A DNA stretch of 64,000 bases, taken from contig JAOAPC010000016.1 in the NCBI GenBank assembly GCA_025462735.1, positions 151,822-215,821 on the forward strand. Reading direction: 5' to 3'. Made by a program: the position numbers and the translations under genes. Below, in pieces: positions 44,856 through 53,759 of the stretch. The stretch comes from Acidobacteriaceae bacterium (GTDB taxonomy: Bacteria; Acidobacteriota; Terriglobia; Terriglobales; Acidobacteriaceae). Below the pieces are notes generated by a model. The model was not told the DNA's origin. It searched no databases and saw nothing but the letters and a program-made list of their open reading frames with translations. Numbering within the stretch: position 1 is the stretch's first letter; every line of letters begins with the position of its first letter.

Positions 44856-45368
44856 ATGATCTATCCCATCGTGAAGTATGGAAATCCTGTCCTGGAAAAA
44901 CCTGCCGCGCCAGTGACCGAGTTCGACGACGAGCTAAAAAAGCTGGTCGAAGATATGTTTGAGTCCATGTACGAAGCCAAAGGCGTGGGCCTGGCGGCGC
45001 CGCAGATTGGTATTTCGAAAAGGCTCGCTGTCATTGACGTCACCTTCAAGGAAAACCCCAGAGAGAAACTGGTGCTTGCGAACCCGGAGATCGTTCATAC
45101 CGAGGGGAAACAAACTCAAAGCGAGGGATGCCTGAGCATTCCCGATTTTCGCGAAAACGTGACCCGCGCGAACAAAGTCACCGTCCGCGCCCAGGACGTC
45201 GACGGCAAGTGGTATGAGAAGACTGGCGAGGAATTGCTGGCTCGCGCCTTCCTGCATGAGACCGATCATCTGAACGGCAAGCTGTATCTCAGCCACTTGA
45301 GCGCGCTCAAACGTGACCTGATCAAAAGAAAGATACGCAAACTTGTAAAGGCTGGCGAATGGACGTGA
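44856..45368 (+). CDS. def: peptide deformylase
   Basis: Removes the formyl group from new protein N-termini. The three motifs are intact in the 170-residue product: GVGLAAPQIG (residues ~46-55), EGCLSIPDF with the metal cysteine, and the HExxH-like metal site as HETDH (FLHETDHLNGK). The ATG lies close after aroC. Confidence 0.97.
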   Translation: MIYPIVKYGNPVLEKPAAPVTEFDDELKKLVEDMFESMYEAKGVGLAAPQIGISKRLAVIDVTFKENPREKLVLANPEIVHTEGKQTQSEGCLSIPDFRENVTRANKVTVRAQDVDGKWYEKTGEELLARAFLHETDHLNGKLYLSHLSALKRDLIKRKIRKLVKAGEWT

Positions 45369-45404
45369 GGAACTCTTCAGCGTTGCTAAATGATGTTCAT
45401 GGAG

Positions 45405-45426
45405 CTACGGGCGTCCCCGCCCGTAG
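45405..45426. repeat. GC-rich hairpin repeat
   Basis: Perfect 9-bp arms CTACGGGCG/CGCCCGTAG around TCCC, between def and waaA. It belongs to the same family as 3295-3313 and 56661-56682. Confidence 0.65.
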
Positions 45427-45459
45427 AATGCTAGCCACCATTAGAATGGCTCTGGCCAA

Positions 45460-46749
45460 ATGTATCTCCTTTACAGCGCACTGCTCGCCGCAGCTCTACT
45501 GCTTGGCAGCCCCTACTGGATATTCGAGATGCTTCGTCACGGTAAGTATCGTCGTGGGCTAAGCGAGCGCCTCGGAATCGTGCCGCAAAGAATTCGTTTC
45601 GAAGGCACGCGATCCATCTGGGTGCACGCGGTTTCTGTCGGAGAAGTTCTAGCTGTGAGTGAACTGGTGCTGCGGCTTCGAGCCGAATATCCAGAGCACC
45701 GCATCCTGGTCTCCACTACGACTGATACCGGCCAGAAGTTGGCCGCAGCCCGCTTTGGCGCAGAGAATGTCTTCTATTTTCCTTTTGATTTCAAATTCTG
45801 GGTCACGCGCTATTTCCGGGCGTTGCGTCCCGAACTGATCGTCGTTGCCGAAACCGAATTCTGGCTGAATCTACTGCGTGTAGCTCGCGAATCGGATGCG
45901 CACGTCGCGATCGTCAATGCAAGAATCTCAGACCGTTCGCTTCCTGGCTATCGGCGATGGCGGCCCCTCCTCTCTCGCGTACTGAGCAGCATCGATCTGT
46001 TTCTGGCGCAAACGCCGGAGGATGCCCGGCGGCTGGCTGAAATCGGCGCTCCCAAGGATCGCGTCTTTGTTGGAGGCAATCTCAAGTTTGATGTTCCCGC
46101 TTCATCCAGTCCCAAAATTGTGAGTCAATTGCGGTCGGCCCTGGAGTCGTCTGGCCCGGTGCTGGTCTGCGGCAGCACCGTTGAGGGAGAGGAGTCTCTT
46201 CTCCTGGAAGCTTTCAGGACGGTGCTCGCCGAGCATCCTTCGGCCGTGATGCTACTGGCTCCGCGGCACCCAGAGCGCTTCCCGCAAGTGGCCGATCAGC
46301 TTCAGCAATCGAAACTTAAATTCTGGAAGCGCTCAACCTGGACGGGCGAGCCGCTGTCCGGCGGCCTCCTGCTGATCGATTCCATCGGAGAGCTAGCGAG
46401 CCTCTACAGCCTTGCCGATGTCGCTTTCGTCGGTGGCAGCCTTGTGCCTCGTGGCGGGCACAGCATTCTTGAACCGGCGCAACACGGCGTACCCATTCTC
46501 GTCGGCCCGCACACGGAAAACTTCCGCGACATCGTGGAGTTATTTCGAAGTCAAGATGCGGTCCGCATCGTTCACCCCTCTGATCTAGACCATGTGATGG
46601 TGGGTTTGCTTAAGAACGACGCCGACCGTCGCGCCCTCGGTCGCCGCGCATTTGAAACATTGCAGTCGCAGCGTGGTGCTACTCAGTTCACAATGGAGAA
46701 GCTGCGAACATTGCTCAAATCCGGCGTACGCGAGGCGCACCCCGCGTGA
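45460..46749 (+). CDS. waaA: 3-deoxy-D-manno-octulosonic acid (Kdo) transferase
   Basis: WaaA/KdtA adds Kdo from CMP-Kdo to lipid A precursor at the inner face of the cytoplasmic membrane. The 429-residue GT30 enzyme starts with a membrane-anchoring helix (LYSALLAAALLLGSPYW). It carries the family blocks GTRSIWVHAVSVGEV, STTTDTGQKLA, VAETEFWLNLLR, and in the C-terminal half FVGGSLVPRGGHSILEPA. The Glu in SVGEV is the likely catalytic base. The stop overlaps the GTG start of lpxK (GTGA), the first of several overlaps in this envelope operon. Confidence 0.95.
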   Translation: MYLLYSALLAAALLLGSPYWIFEMLRHGKYRRGLSERLGIVPQRIRFEGTRSIWVHAVSVGEVLAVSELVLRLRAEYPEHRILVSTTTDTGQKLAAARFGAENVFYFPFDFKFWVTRYFRALRPELIVVAETEFWLNLLRVARESDAHVAIVNARISDRSLPGYRRWRPLLSRVLSSIDLFLAQTPEDARRLAEIGAPKDRVFVGGNLKFDVPASSSPKIVSQLRSALESSGPVLVCGSTVEGEESLLLEAFRTVLAEHPSAVMLLAPRHPERFPQVADQLQQSKLKFWKRSTWTGEPLSGGLLLIDSIGELASLYSLADVAFVGGSLVPRGGHSILEPAQHGVPILVGPHTENFRDIVELFRSQDAVRIVHPSDLDHVMVGLLKNDADRRALGRRAFETLQSQRGATQFTMEKLRTLLKSGVREAHPA

Positions 46750-47687
46750 ACGCGCTCAGCTCTCTATATGAGATCGCAACAGCAACTCGCAATCATTTCT
46801 ATGACAGCGGCACTTTTAAATCTCGCAAGCTGACGCGCCCGGTAATCAGCGTTGGCAATATTTCCGTTGGTGGTTCGGGAAAAACCCCGTTCGTAATTCT
46901 GCTTGGAGAACTGCTCAAGCAACGCGGGATAGCATTCGACGTCCTGTCACGCGGCTATGGCCGCGAAACCCATGGAGTTCTGGCTGTCGATCCGGCTGGC
47001 TCGGCACGAGATTTCGGAGACGAGCCTCTCCTGATAGCGAGGCGGCTCGGATGCCCTGTGGTAGTCGGGGAAAGCCGCTACAAGGCCGGAATGTTTGCGG
47101 AGAGAAATTACGATTCGGCAATTCACATTCTCGACGACGGTTTTCAGCACCGTAAACTCGCTCGCGACCTTGACATCGTCCTGCTCTCGGCTGAAGATTT
47201 GCGCGATCAGCTTCTGCCGGCAGGCCGTTTGCGCGAACCGGTCTCGTCAGTTCGCCGCGCGGACGCCCTCGTCCTGACGGAGGAAATCGACCCCGCTCAG
47301 CTGCCTCCGGAAAAATTCGCGTGGCACGTGCGTCGCAGTCTTGCGATTGCGGCAGCCCCAAGAAGTCCGGTTGCCTTCTGCGGTATCGCCCGTCCCCAGA
47401 AGTTTATTGAGCAATTGCGAGCTGCAGACATTCAGCCGGTTGCGGAGAAGTTTTACCGCGACCACCATCGGTACTCTCAAAGCGATGTCCTCGATTTAAA
47501 GAAGTTGAGAAACCGTTGCGGCGCCGGTGGTTTCATCACTACAGAGAAAGACCTAATTAACCTTGGCCCATATGTTGCCGAACTCGCACCAATCACCGTC
47601 GCTCGTGTTGAAATGGAACTGGTCAACTCCCCTCACGTTCTGGATACCATTCTGCGCGTGATCACGGAACGCAGGGCCAAGGCGTGA
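46746..47687 (+). CDS. lpxK: tetraacyldisaccharide 4'-kinase
   Basis: LpxK phosphorylates the lipid A disaccharide. The 313-residue protein has an atypical P-loop VGNISVGGSGKTPFVI near residue 40, the block ILDDGFQHRKLARDLDIVLL, and the C-terminal FITTEKDLINL segment. Presence of lpxK and waaA shows that the organism makes Kdo-lipid A and is a diderm. The GTG start overlaps the waaA stop by 4 nt. Confidence 0.95.
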   Translation: MNALSSLYEIATATRNHFYDSGTFKSRKLTRPVISVGNISVGGSGKTPFVILLGELLKQRGIAFDVLSRGYGRETHGVLAVDPAGSARDFGDEPLLIARRLGCPVVVGESRYKAGMFAERNYDSAIHILDDGFQHRKLARDLDIVLLSAEDLRDQLLPAGRLREPVSSVRRADALVLTEEIDPAQLPPEKFAWHVRRSLAIAAAPRSPVAFCGIARPQKFIEQLRAADIQPVAEKFYRDHHRYSQSDVLDLKKLRNRCGAGGFITTEKDLINLGPYVAELAPITVARVEMELVNSPHVLDTILRVITERRAKA

Positions 47688-47696
47688 GAAAATCCA

Positions 47697-47815
47697 GCAG
47701 TGGTCTCAGTGACAGTTAGCAGTGTGGACCTGATACTGATAAATGTGAGACATATCGAAGACGAGCAATCATTACCACTGACCACTGCCGACCGACCATT
47801 GACTACTGATCTCCA
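47697..47815. repeat. heptamer repeats between lpxK and rfaE1
   Basis: AGTGGTCTCAGTGACAGT-type units at the left and ACCACTG ACCACTG CCGACCG ACCATTG ACTACTG at 47775-47809. This is the same 7-nt periodic repeat class as elsewhere, in opposite senses at the two ends. Confidence 0.65.
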
Positions 47816-48889
47816 ATGACCCGCACTCCAAAACCCGCCGACCGTCTGCGCAAAATCATCCAATCGTTCCCACGCATTACTGTCACCGTGCTCGGCGATA
47901 TGGTTGCCGATGAGTTCGTCTTCGGCGAGATTTCGCGCGTCTCCCGTGAAGCCCCGGTGCTCATTCTGCGCCATCGTGAGCGCACAGTAGTTCCCGGCGG
48001 CGGCGCCAACGCGGTGAATAATCTCGCCGAACTCGGCGTCAACGTTCTTCCGGTCGGCATCGTCGGAAACGACGAGCCCGGCCGCCTGCTCCTCCGCAGT
48101 TTTCGGCACAAACACATTCCGGTTACTGGGATTTTCAAACACAAGAGCCTCGCTACAGTGACTAAAACCAGAATTCTCGCGGGAATGCCGCACACCTGGC
48201 GCCAGCAGGTTGTGCGCATCGATCGAGAGCCGGACGCCGAGCCCGATCGGCACATGGCGCGCGAACTGGCTCTTGCAACGCGGGAATATCTGCGTGCCTC
48301 TGACGCCTTGCTGGTTTCGGATTATGGCTATGGCGCCGCCACTCCACAAATCTTGAATGCCGCGCGTGAGAGACGTCGCACGCCTCGGCCTTCGAGTCCA
48401 TCAAAGCCGGGGGGAATTTACGATTCGATTCCGACTGTCCTCGATTCCCGCCATCGCATGCTGGAGTTTTCGGGAATCACCGCTGCCACTCCAAACGAGG
48501 CCGAAGTCGAGGAGGCGTTAGCAACCAAAATCGGCCAGGATTGGAGCCGTCTCTGTTCTGCCGGATCCGACATCATCACGCGCATGAACCTGAATTCTCT
48601 GCTCATCACTCGCGGTCGCGACGGCATGGTCGCGTTTTCTGGGAAACACAAGCCTGTAGATATTCCGATCTTCGGCGGCGATCAGGTATCCGACGTTACC
48701 GGCGCCGGAGATACTGTGATCGCCACATTCACCGCGGCCCTGGCGGCTGGCGCAAACACAGAAGAAGCGGCACACTTGGCGAATTACGCGGGTGGAATTG
48801 TGGTAATGAAGCGTGGCACGGCGACAGTTTCACAACAAGAACTGCTGGAGGCGCTGGAAAAGTCGCCGCCGCAAACGAGAGCTCACTAG
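47816..48889 (+). CDS. rfaE1: D-glycero-beta-D-manno-heptose 7-phosphate kinase
   Basis: A 357-residue PfkB-family kinase of LPS heptose synthesis, equivalent to the N-terminal half of HldE. Blocks seen are the N-terminal TVTVLGDMVADEFVFGEISR, the PfkB glycine motif VVPGGGANAVNNLAELG and the ATP/catalytic DVTGAGDTVIATF. A Pro/Arg-rich insert (RRRTPRPSSPSKPGG) near residue 190 is unusual. The adenylyltransferase half is a separate gene 90 nt downstream. Heptamer repeats lie just upstream. Confidence 0.92.
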   Translation: MTRTPKPADRLRKIIQSFPRITVTVLGDMVADEFVFGEISRVSREAPVLILRHRERTVVPGGGANAVNNLAELGVNVLPVGIVGNDEPGRLLLRSFRHKHIPVTGIFKHKSLATVTKTRILAGMPHTWRQQVVRIDREPDAEPDRHMARELALATREYLRASDALLVSDYGYGAATPQILNAARERRRTPRPSSPSKPGGIYDSIPTVLDSRHRMLEFSGITAATPNEAEVEEALATKIGQDWSRLCSAGSDIITRMNLNSLLITRGRDGMVAFSGKHKPVDIPIFGGDQVSDVTGAGDTVIATFTAALAAGANTEEAAHLANYAGGIVVMKRGTATVSQQELLEALEKSPPQTRAH

Positions 48890-48979
48890 TTTTTCCGGCG
48901 GGGTCACTTTTTATTCCTCCCGCAGTCGGAAGCTGTTGATCGTAGCGGATGCGCCGAACGACAAGGAAACAAAATCAAA

Positions 48980-49465
48980 TTGAGCGATAACAAGATTCTC
49001 AGTCGCGAGGAGTTGAAGCGCCAAACAGAAGCGTGGCGCACGCGCGGAGAAAAGATTACGCTCGCCAACGGCTGCTTCGATCTGCTTCATGTTGGACACA
49101 TCCGGTATCTTCGTGCGGCCAAGAAGCTCGGCGGGCATTTGGTAGTTGCAATCAACTCTGACGAATCGGTCCGCGCGCTCAAAGGTGAAGGGCGGCCGCT
49201 GATGCCGGCGGAAGAACGCGCCGAGATCCTCGCGGCACTGTCCGATGTGGACGCCGTCCTTATTTTTCCCGAGCGCGATGTGCGAGCCTTGGTTCGTGAG
49301 ATCCGCCCTGACGTTCAGGCCAAGGGCACTGACTACACAGCTGAGAACGTGCCTGAGCGAGAAACCGTGGTCGAATGTGGCGGGCGGGTCGAGATCGTTG
49401 GCGATCCAAAGGACCACTCCGCTACGGAAATCATTCGCAAACGTTTGGAGCAGCGCCGCTCGTGA
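48980..49465 (+). CDS. rfaE2: D-glycero-beta-D-manno-heptose 1-phosphate adenylyltransferase
   Basis: A 161-residue nucleotidyltransferase that makes ADP-heptose. It has LANGCFDLLHVGHIRYLRAA with the HxGH motif (HVGH), and the later LMPAEERAEILAALSDVD and ATEIIRKRL (ISSTxIR-like) blocks. The start is TTG 48980 with AAGGAAA upstream. The stop overlaps the GTG of the heptosyltransferase gene (GTGA). Confidence 0.94.
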   Translation: MSDNKILSREELKRQTEAWRTRGEKITLANGCFDLLHVGHIRYLRAAKKLGGHLVVAINSDESVRALKGEGRPLMPAEERAEILAALSDVDAVLIFPERDVRALVREIRPDVQAKGTDYTAENVPERETVVECGGRVEIVGDPKDHSATEIIRKRLEQRRS

Positions 49466-50544
49466 GCTCCGGAATTACCACGACTTCCCCACCGGAGAGT
49501 GTTTTGGTTGTGCGGCTGGGCGCAATGGGCGACGTCATCCACACGCTCGCGGCTGTCAGTGGTTTACGCAGCGCCTTTCCGACCATGCGCGTCGGATGGG
49601 TGATCGAGAACCGTTGGTCGGAGCTGTTATGTGCGAGGAACACGCCACTTTTCGGACAGCGCAGCCCACAACGGCCAGTTACCGATTTCGTGCACATTGT
49701 TGATACGAAGCGCTGGCGCAAGTCACTCTTCTCGCGAGGGACCCGTCGCCAGTTTGGTGACGCTCTCCGCGAAGTGCGAGATCAACATTACGAAGTGGCC
49801 GCCGATTTTCAAGGTGCATTAAAGTCGGCATTTCTTGCCCGATCCGCGAAAGCAACGGCCGTCGTAGGCTTTGCGCATCCGCGAGAGTTCCCCGCCAGCG
49901 TCTTCTATAAACATCGATTGAATGCCCGGGCCGCCCACGTAATCGATCAATATCATTCGCTGGCAGAGTCCGTCGCCGGAAGACCACTGCCCCAGTGTGA
50001 AACCATGCTTCCGCGGGACGAAGAAGCCGAAGCTTGCATCGCAACAAAAATTTCAGGACTGGGTAAAGATTTGGTGGTCATCAATCCCGGAGCCGGGTGG
50101 GGATCAAAACAGTGGCCGCCGGATCGCTATGGCGAAGTTGCGCGTGGGGTTGCGCTTTGCGGCTTGACTCCGCTCATCAACTTCGGTCCGGGCGAGGAAG
50201 AGCTTGCCCTTAGAGTTCAGGAAGCAAGTAACGGCGTCTCACAGCCGGTCTCATGTTCCATCGCTGAACTTATCGCGCTCACCCGTCGCACGCGCTTGTT
50301 TATCGGCGGTGATACCGGACCGCTGCATCTCGCCGCGGCATTGCGGGTCCCCGTAGTCGCAATTTTCGGTCCAACGGATCCCGCCCGCAACGGGCCCTAT
50401 GGGACCAAGACCGTAGTTCTGCGCAACCCCGCGAGCAAAACTTCTTTGTCGCACACCAGTGCTCCCGACCCGGGCTTGCTCAAGATTTCTGCCGAAGAAG
50501 TGGTTACCGCCGCACGTCAATTGCTGAGGAGCGCGAGTGCCTAG
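49462..50544 (+). CDS. glycosyltransferase family 9, heptosyltransferase-like
   Basis: A 360-residue GT9 enzyme that probably transfers heptose to the LPS inner core. The first block VLVVRLGAMGDVIHTLAAV is the family start, with the Asp general base in GDV. The C-terminal donor-binding part has NPGAGWGSKQWPPDRYGE and FIGGDTGPLHLAAAL. Whether it is WaaC- or WaaF-like cannot be decided here. GTG 49462 is chosen because it overlaps the rfaE2 stop; the codons before it belong to rfaE2 DNA read out of frame. Confidence 0.9.
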   Translation: MSSGITTTSPPESVLVVRLGAMGDVIHTLAAVSGLRSAFPTMRVGWVIENRWSELLCARNTPLFGQRSPQRPVTDFVHIVDTKRWRKSLFSRGTRRQFGDALREVRDQHYEVAADFQGALKSAFLARSAKATAVVGFAHPREFPASVFYKHRLNARAAHVIDQYHSLAESVAGRPLPQCETMLPRDEEAEACIATKISGLGKDLVVINPGAGWGSKQWPPDRYGEVARGVALCGLTPLINFGPGEEELALRVQEASNGVSQPVSCSIAELIALTRRTRLFIGGDTGPLHLAAALRVPVVAIFGPTDPARNGPYGTKTVVLRNPASKTSLSHTSAPDPGLLKISAEEVVTAARQLLRSASA

Positions 50545-51088
50545 CTGGAACACGATCGCCCGCCGCATTCGCGTGCCGCTTGGGTTCGCGTTCGCTGCAG
50601 CCTACATTTGGCTGGCGCACCCCACAATTCTCTCGATCGCGATCGGAAGCGGCATCGCGCTCGCAGGACTCTGCATTCGCGCGTTCGCCTCGGGCCACGT
50701 AGAGAAAAACGAAATCCTCGCCACCACCGGGCCTTACGCCTACACTCGCAATCCGCTTTATTTAGGATCATTAGTATTGGCCGCCGGCTTCCTGATCGCA
50801 GCAAGAAGTTGGTGGCTCCCGCTGATCGCCACCGTAATGTTATTCGCCATTTATTTCCCGGTGATCCGTTCGGAAGAGGCATTTCTGCGCTCACGTTTTC
50901 CGGAATTCGACGATTACGCTTCCCAAGTCCCGCGACTAGTTCCGCGCTTGCGTCCTTATGGAAATCCAAGCCGACCAAATTCGTTCTCCTGGCATCTTTA
51001 CTGGAAGCACCGCGAGTACGACGCGGCCCTCGGCGCAGGCTTGATGATTGCTGCCTTGATAGCAAAGTCCGTTTGGTTACCAAAATGA
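50537..51088 (+). CDS. isoprenylcysteine carboxyl methyltransferase-like membrane protein
   Basis: A 183-residue integral membrane protein with four to five hydrophobic helices (FAFAAAYIWLAHPTILSI, IGSGIALAGLCIRAFAS, LVLAAGFLIAARSWWLPLIA). The ICMT/PEMT signature TTGPYAYTRNPLYLGSL precedes a C-terminal RSEEAFLRSRFPEFDDY block. Such enzymes methylate lipids or small lipophilic acceptors; the substrate here is unknown. The gene overlaps the GT9 gene by 8 nt and the next gene by 4 nt. Confidence 0.85.
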   Translation: MPSWNTIARRIRVPLGFAFAAAYIWLAHPTILSIAIGSGIALAGLCIRAFASGHVEKNEILATTGPYAYTRNPLYLGSLVLAAGFLIAARSWWLPLIATVMLFAIYFPVIRSEEAFLRSRFPEFDDYASQVPRLVPRLRPYGNPSRPNSFSWHLYWKHREYDAALGAGLMIAALIAKSVWLPK

Positions 51089-51912
51089 TCTGTCGCTCGA
51101 TAGTAACGAGACCAGCCCTTCTCAGCCTGGCAATCATGATTGCTATTCCTCTGTGTAGAGCGCAACGCAACGCTTCAACCACCTCCGTGAGTGCTGTGCC
51201 TGCCTCACGGATCGTTCCTCCGTCACCATCATTTCATTTTCCGGAAAACGCAACCTTCGTGTACTCGGTTGAGTGGCACACGCTCAACGCTGGGACTGCA
51301 ACCGTCATCATGCAGAAATCGAGTTCCGCCGAGCATCTGCGCGCAGTGGCCAACACCTCCGGCGTGGTCAACAAACTTTACGCCGTTCGCGACACTTTCG
51401 ACGCCGACATCGAGCCAGGCACATTCTGCACTCAGCAGATTTCGAAACACAGCGAAGAAGGATCCAGGCGGATCGAGAGAAAGGTCCGCTTCAATTATCA
51501 GATTGCAAAAAGCCACATGGATGAAAACGATCTCAAGACCGGAAACAAGAGACAGGCAGACTTCGACATTCCGCCCTGCGTTACTGACGTTGTCAGCGGA
51601 TTTTTCTACGCCAGTTCGCTGAACCTTGCCCTAGGTTCATCACAAATGTTTCCGGTCAGCGACGGCGGCAAGACCACTGACGTGAGAATCGAAGTCGAGG
51701 GCCACAACCGGATCAAAGTTCCGTTTGGCGAATTTGACGCTGTGCGGGTTAAAGCCGAACCAGTCTCCGGTCCGCTGAAAGATAAAGGCATGCTCTGGGT
51801 TTGGTTTTCCGACGATGCCCGGCACATCCCGCTGCAAATAAAATCCAAGCTGGGATTTGCAACATTGTTGTTCCAATTAAAGCGCTTGGATTTGGGGAAC
51901 ACCGGCAAGTAG
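51085..51912 (+). CDS. secreted DUF3108 protein
   Basis: A 275-residue exported protein with a hydrophobic signal (PALLSLAIMIAIPLCRAQ) and a DUF3108-like beta-rich body. The latter begins FPENATFVYSVEWHTLNAGT and ends HIPLQIKSKLGFATLLFQL. The fold is expected to be lipocalin-like or beta-barrel and periplasmic. It terminates the waaA-to-DUF3108 envelope run, its ATG overlapping the methyltransferase stop. The role in envelope biogenesis is inferred from the operon. Confidence 0.83.
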   Translation: MICRSIVTRPALLSLAIMIAIPLCRAQRNASTTSVSAVPASRIVPPSPSFHFPENATFVYSVEWHTLNAGTATVIMQKSSSAEHLRAVANTSGVVNKLYAVRDTFDADIEPGTFCTQQISKHSEEGSRRIERKVRFNYQIAKSHMDENDLKTGNKRQADFDIPPCVTDVVSGFFYASSLNLALGSSQMFPVSDGGKTTDVRIEVEGHNRIKVPFGEFDAVRVKAEPVSGPLKDKGMLWVWFSDDARHIPLQIKSKLGFATLLFQLKRLDLGNTGK

Positions 51913-51934
51913 AACCAGCCGCACTCGAATCCGA

Positions 51935-53569
51935 TTAGCGGCCGCTACTCGCAGCCGCCCGCGCCTCGATCACCTGACGCGCATGTTTCAACTCTGTGCG
52001 CTCGGATGTGGCGCCGTCGCAATTCTTCACCAGTTGTGAGTAGTAGTCATTCGCTTTGTCGTGCTTGCCAGCTTGCTCTGCCGCTTGCGCTGCTCCGTAA
52101 AGCGCGTCGAACCGGCCCGGATTAGTCTTCAGCGTGGTCTCGTACTCGGCGAGCGCTTCTTCGGGATGTTTGCTTTCGAGCAGCATGTCGCCGAGCATCT
52201 CGTGCGCCGGAATGCCCTGGCTGGCCTCAGCCTCGCCTTCCTCTTTATCAGCAATTGTGCGCAGGAACCGCACCGCTTCGTCATGGTGACCTTGTGCGTG
52301 CGCGAGCCACGCCCTCGCTTCCGTCAGTTCATCACTCACGCCCTCGTACTCACCCTGATCTTTCTTCCGGTGGGCTCCGAGTTTTTTCTGCATGCTCTCA
52401 AGCTGGGCAATTTCCTTTCCGGCCTGCTCCAGGCTTCCACCCCGCGCTGCCCCAATCGCCCTAGCCGTGTACGTCACTGACTGGTCGAAATCGCTCGCGC
52501 CGGAAACCACAGTGAGCTGTGCCGCCTGGCTCCAGTGACGCAGTTCAAGCTCATAGGAAGCAGGGAATGTCGAAAGCGCGAACATCCGCGGATCAAATCC
52601 CATGCCATACATGTCGTGCATCGCGGGCATCGCCCGCACTTCGTCGATGATCTTTTGAGCATCCGCCTCGCGTCCGGTTTGCAGGTACGCGTACACCAGG
52701 AAATCCATCGCGTGGAACTGGTGGCCCTCGCCGCCCATGTGCTCCGCCGCTTCCTTTTGCGTCGCCGCTATGGAGCGAACGTTGGAATCGATATCGTCCT
52801 GCCACAATCCCAGCCGCGCAAAAATATGTGCAGGCATATGCAGCGCATGCGGCGCTGCCGGAGCGACCTGCGCGTATCTGCGTGCCGCAGGCAGGCCTTG
52901 CTGTGCCATATCCGGCTTGTCGTAGGTATGAATCAGATAATGCGCGACGCCGGGATGGTTCGGCTCCTCGGAAAATAACTTTTCCAGCACCGCTGCCGCC
53001 TGCTTGCGATTGGCGTTGCTCTTGTCGTGCTCAGGCTCGGCTGCCAGCAGGCTCAGCGCGTAAAATGCCGCCGCTTCATGATCGTCAGCGTTCCGTCGGT
53101 AAACTTTCTCCATTGCCTGCGAATACGCCTTAACCCGCTTCTGATAGGGCCTTCCCGGATGCGCATAAAACGTGCTCAATGCAGCGATATAGTCTTTCTC
53201 GCGAGGGGTCGCGTGCAGAGACCTCGCCGTCTTGAGTTCCGCGCCGCCGCGTTCCAAAGTCGGCTTGTCAGGATGGTTCCAGAGCTGGTGCCATAGGCTC
53301 ATGGCGACGCCCCAGTGCGCAATCGCGCATTGCGGATCCTGTTTTTCGATCTGCGCGAACTGCTTCTCCGCCTCTTCGTACCAGAACGAGTGCAGCATGG
53401 CCACGCCACGCTCAACTGACTTCTGCACCGACGCCAAACATGAGGACGGAAAGTGCACTGTCCCAAGCTGCGCCTCGGTCAATTCTTCGTGATGATGGCT
53501 TTCATCATCGGCGGCCGCAATTGCACAGCTACACACCGAAAACGCCAGCAAGAGCGCACAAATTCTCAT
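51935..53569 (-). CDS. secreted TPR-repeat protein
   Basis: A 544-residue exported protein with signal peptide RICALLLAFSVCSCAIAAAD. Sel1/TPR-like helical repeats run through the mature part (FWYEEAEKQFAQIEKQDPQC, HALHMPAHIFARLGLW, HPEEALAEYETTLKTNPG). The layout with HMPAHIFARLG in the middle recurs in a group of uncharacterised secreted TPR proteins. It converges with the envelope operon. Function unknown. Confidence 0.8.
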   Translation of the reverse strand: MRICALLLAFSVCSCAIAAADDESHHHEELTEAQLGTVHFPSSCLASVQKSVERGVAMLHSFWYEEAEKQFAQIEKQDPQCAIAHWGVAMSLWHQLWNHPDKPTLERGGAELKTARSLHATPREKDYIAALSTFYAHPGRPYQKRVKAYSQAMEKVYRRNADDHEAAAFYALSLLAAEPEHDKSNANRKQAAAVLEKLFSEEPNHPGVAHYLIHTYDKPDMAQQGLPAARRYAQVAPAAPHALHMPAHIFARLGLWQDDIDSNVRSIAATQKEAAEHMGGEGHQFHAMDFLVYAYLQTGREADAQKIIDEVRAMPAMHDMYGMGFDPRMFALSTFPASYELELRHWSQAAQLTVVSGASDFDQSVTYTARAIGAARGGSLEQAGKEIAQLESMQKKLGAHRKKDQGEYEGVSDELTEARAWLAHAQGHHDEAVRFLRTIADKEEGEAEASQGIPAHEMLGDMLLESKHPEEALAEYETTLKTNPGRFDALYGAAQAAEQAGKHDKANDYYSQLVKNCDGATSERTELKHARQVIEARAAASSGR

Positions 53570-53759
53570 GGGATCACCACCGGAAGTTTATTCCCAGGGC
53601 AAATGGGAGTCAAAGTTCGCCCTTCGTGTCCGCAATACTGGATGTGATGCGTCGAATCTAGCCCGTGAGTTGGGCTTAGGCTGAGTTCCGGCATAAGTTC
53701 CTGGCCTGAAACTTACGAATCAGCATTGCACTCCGCCGGGCTGAGCATCCAAAAGGCCT

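Noticed and set aside
50608..51084. Upstream extension of the DUF3108 frame
   Set aside because: It lies out of frame over the methyltransferase gene and has Arg-rich non-natural composition; the signal peptide begins at 51085.
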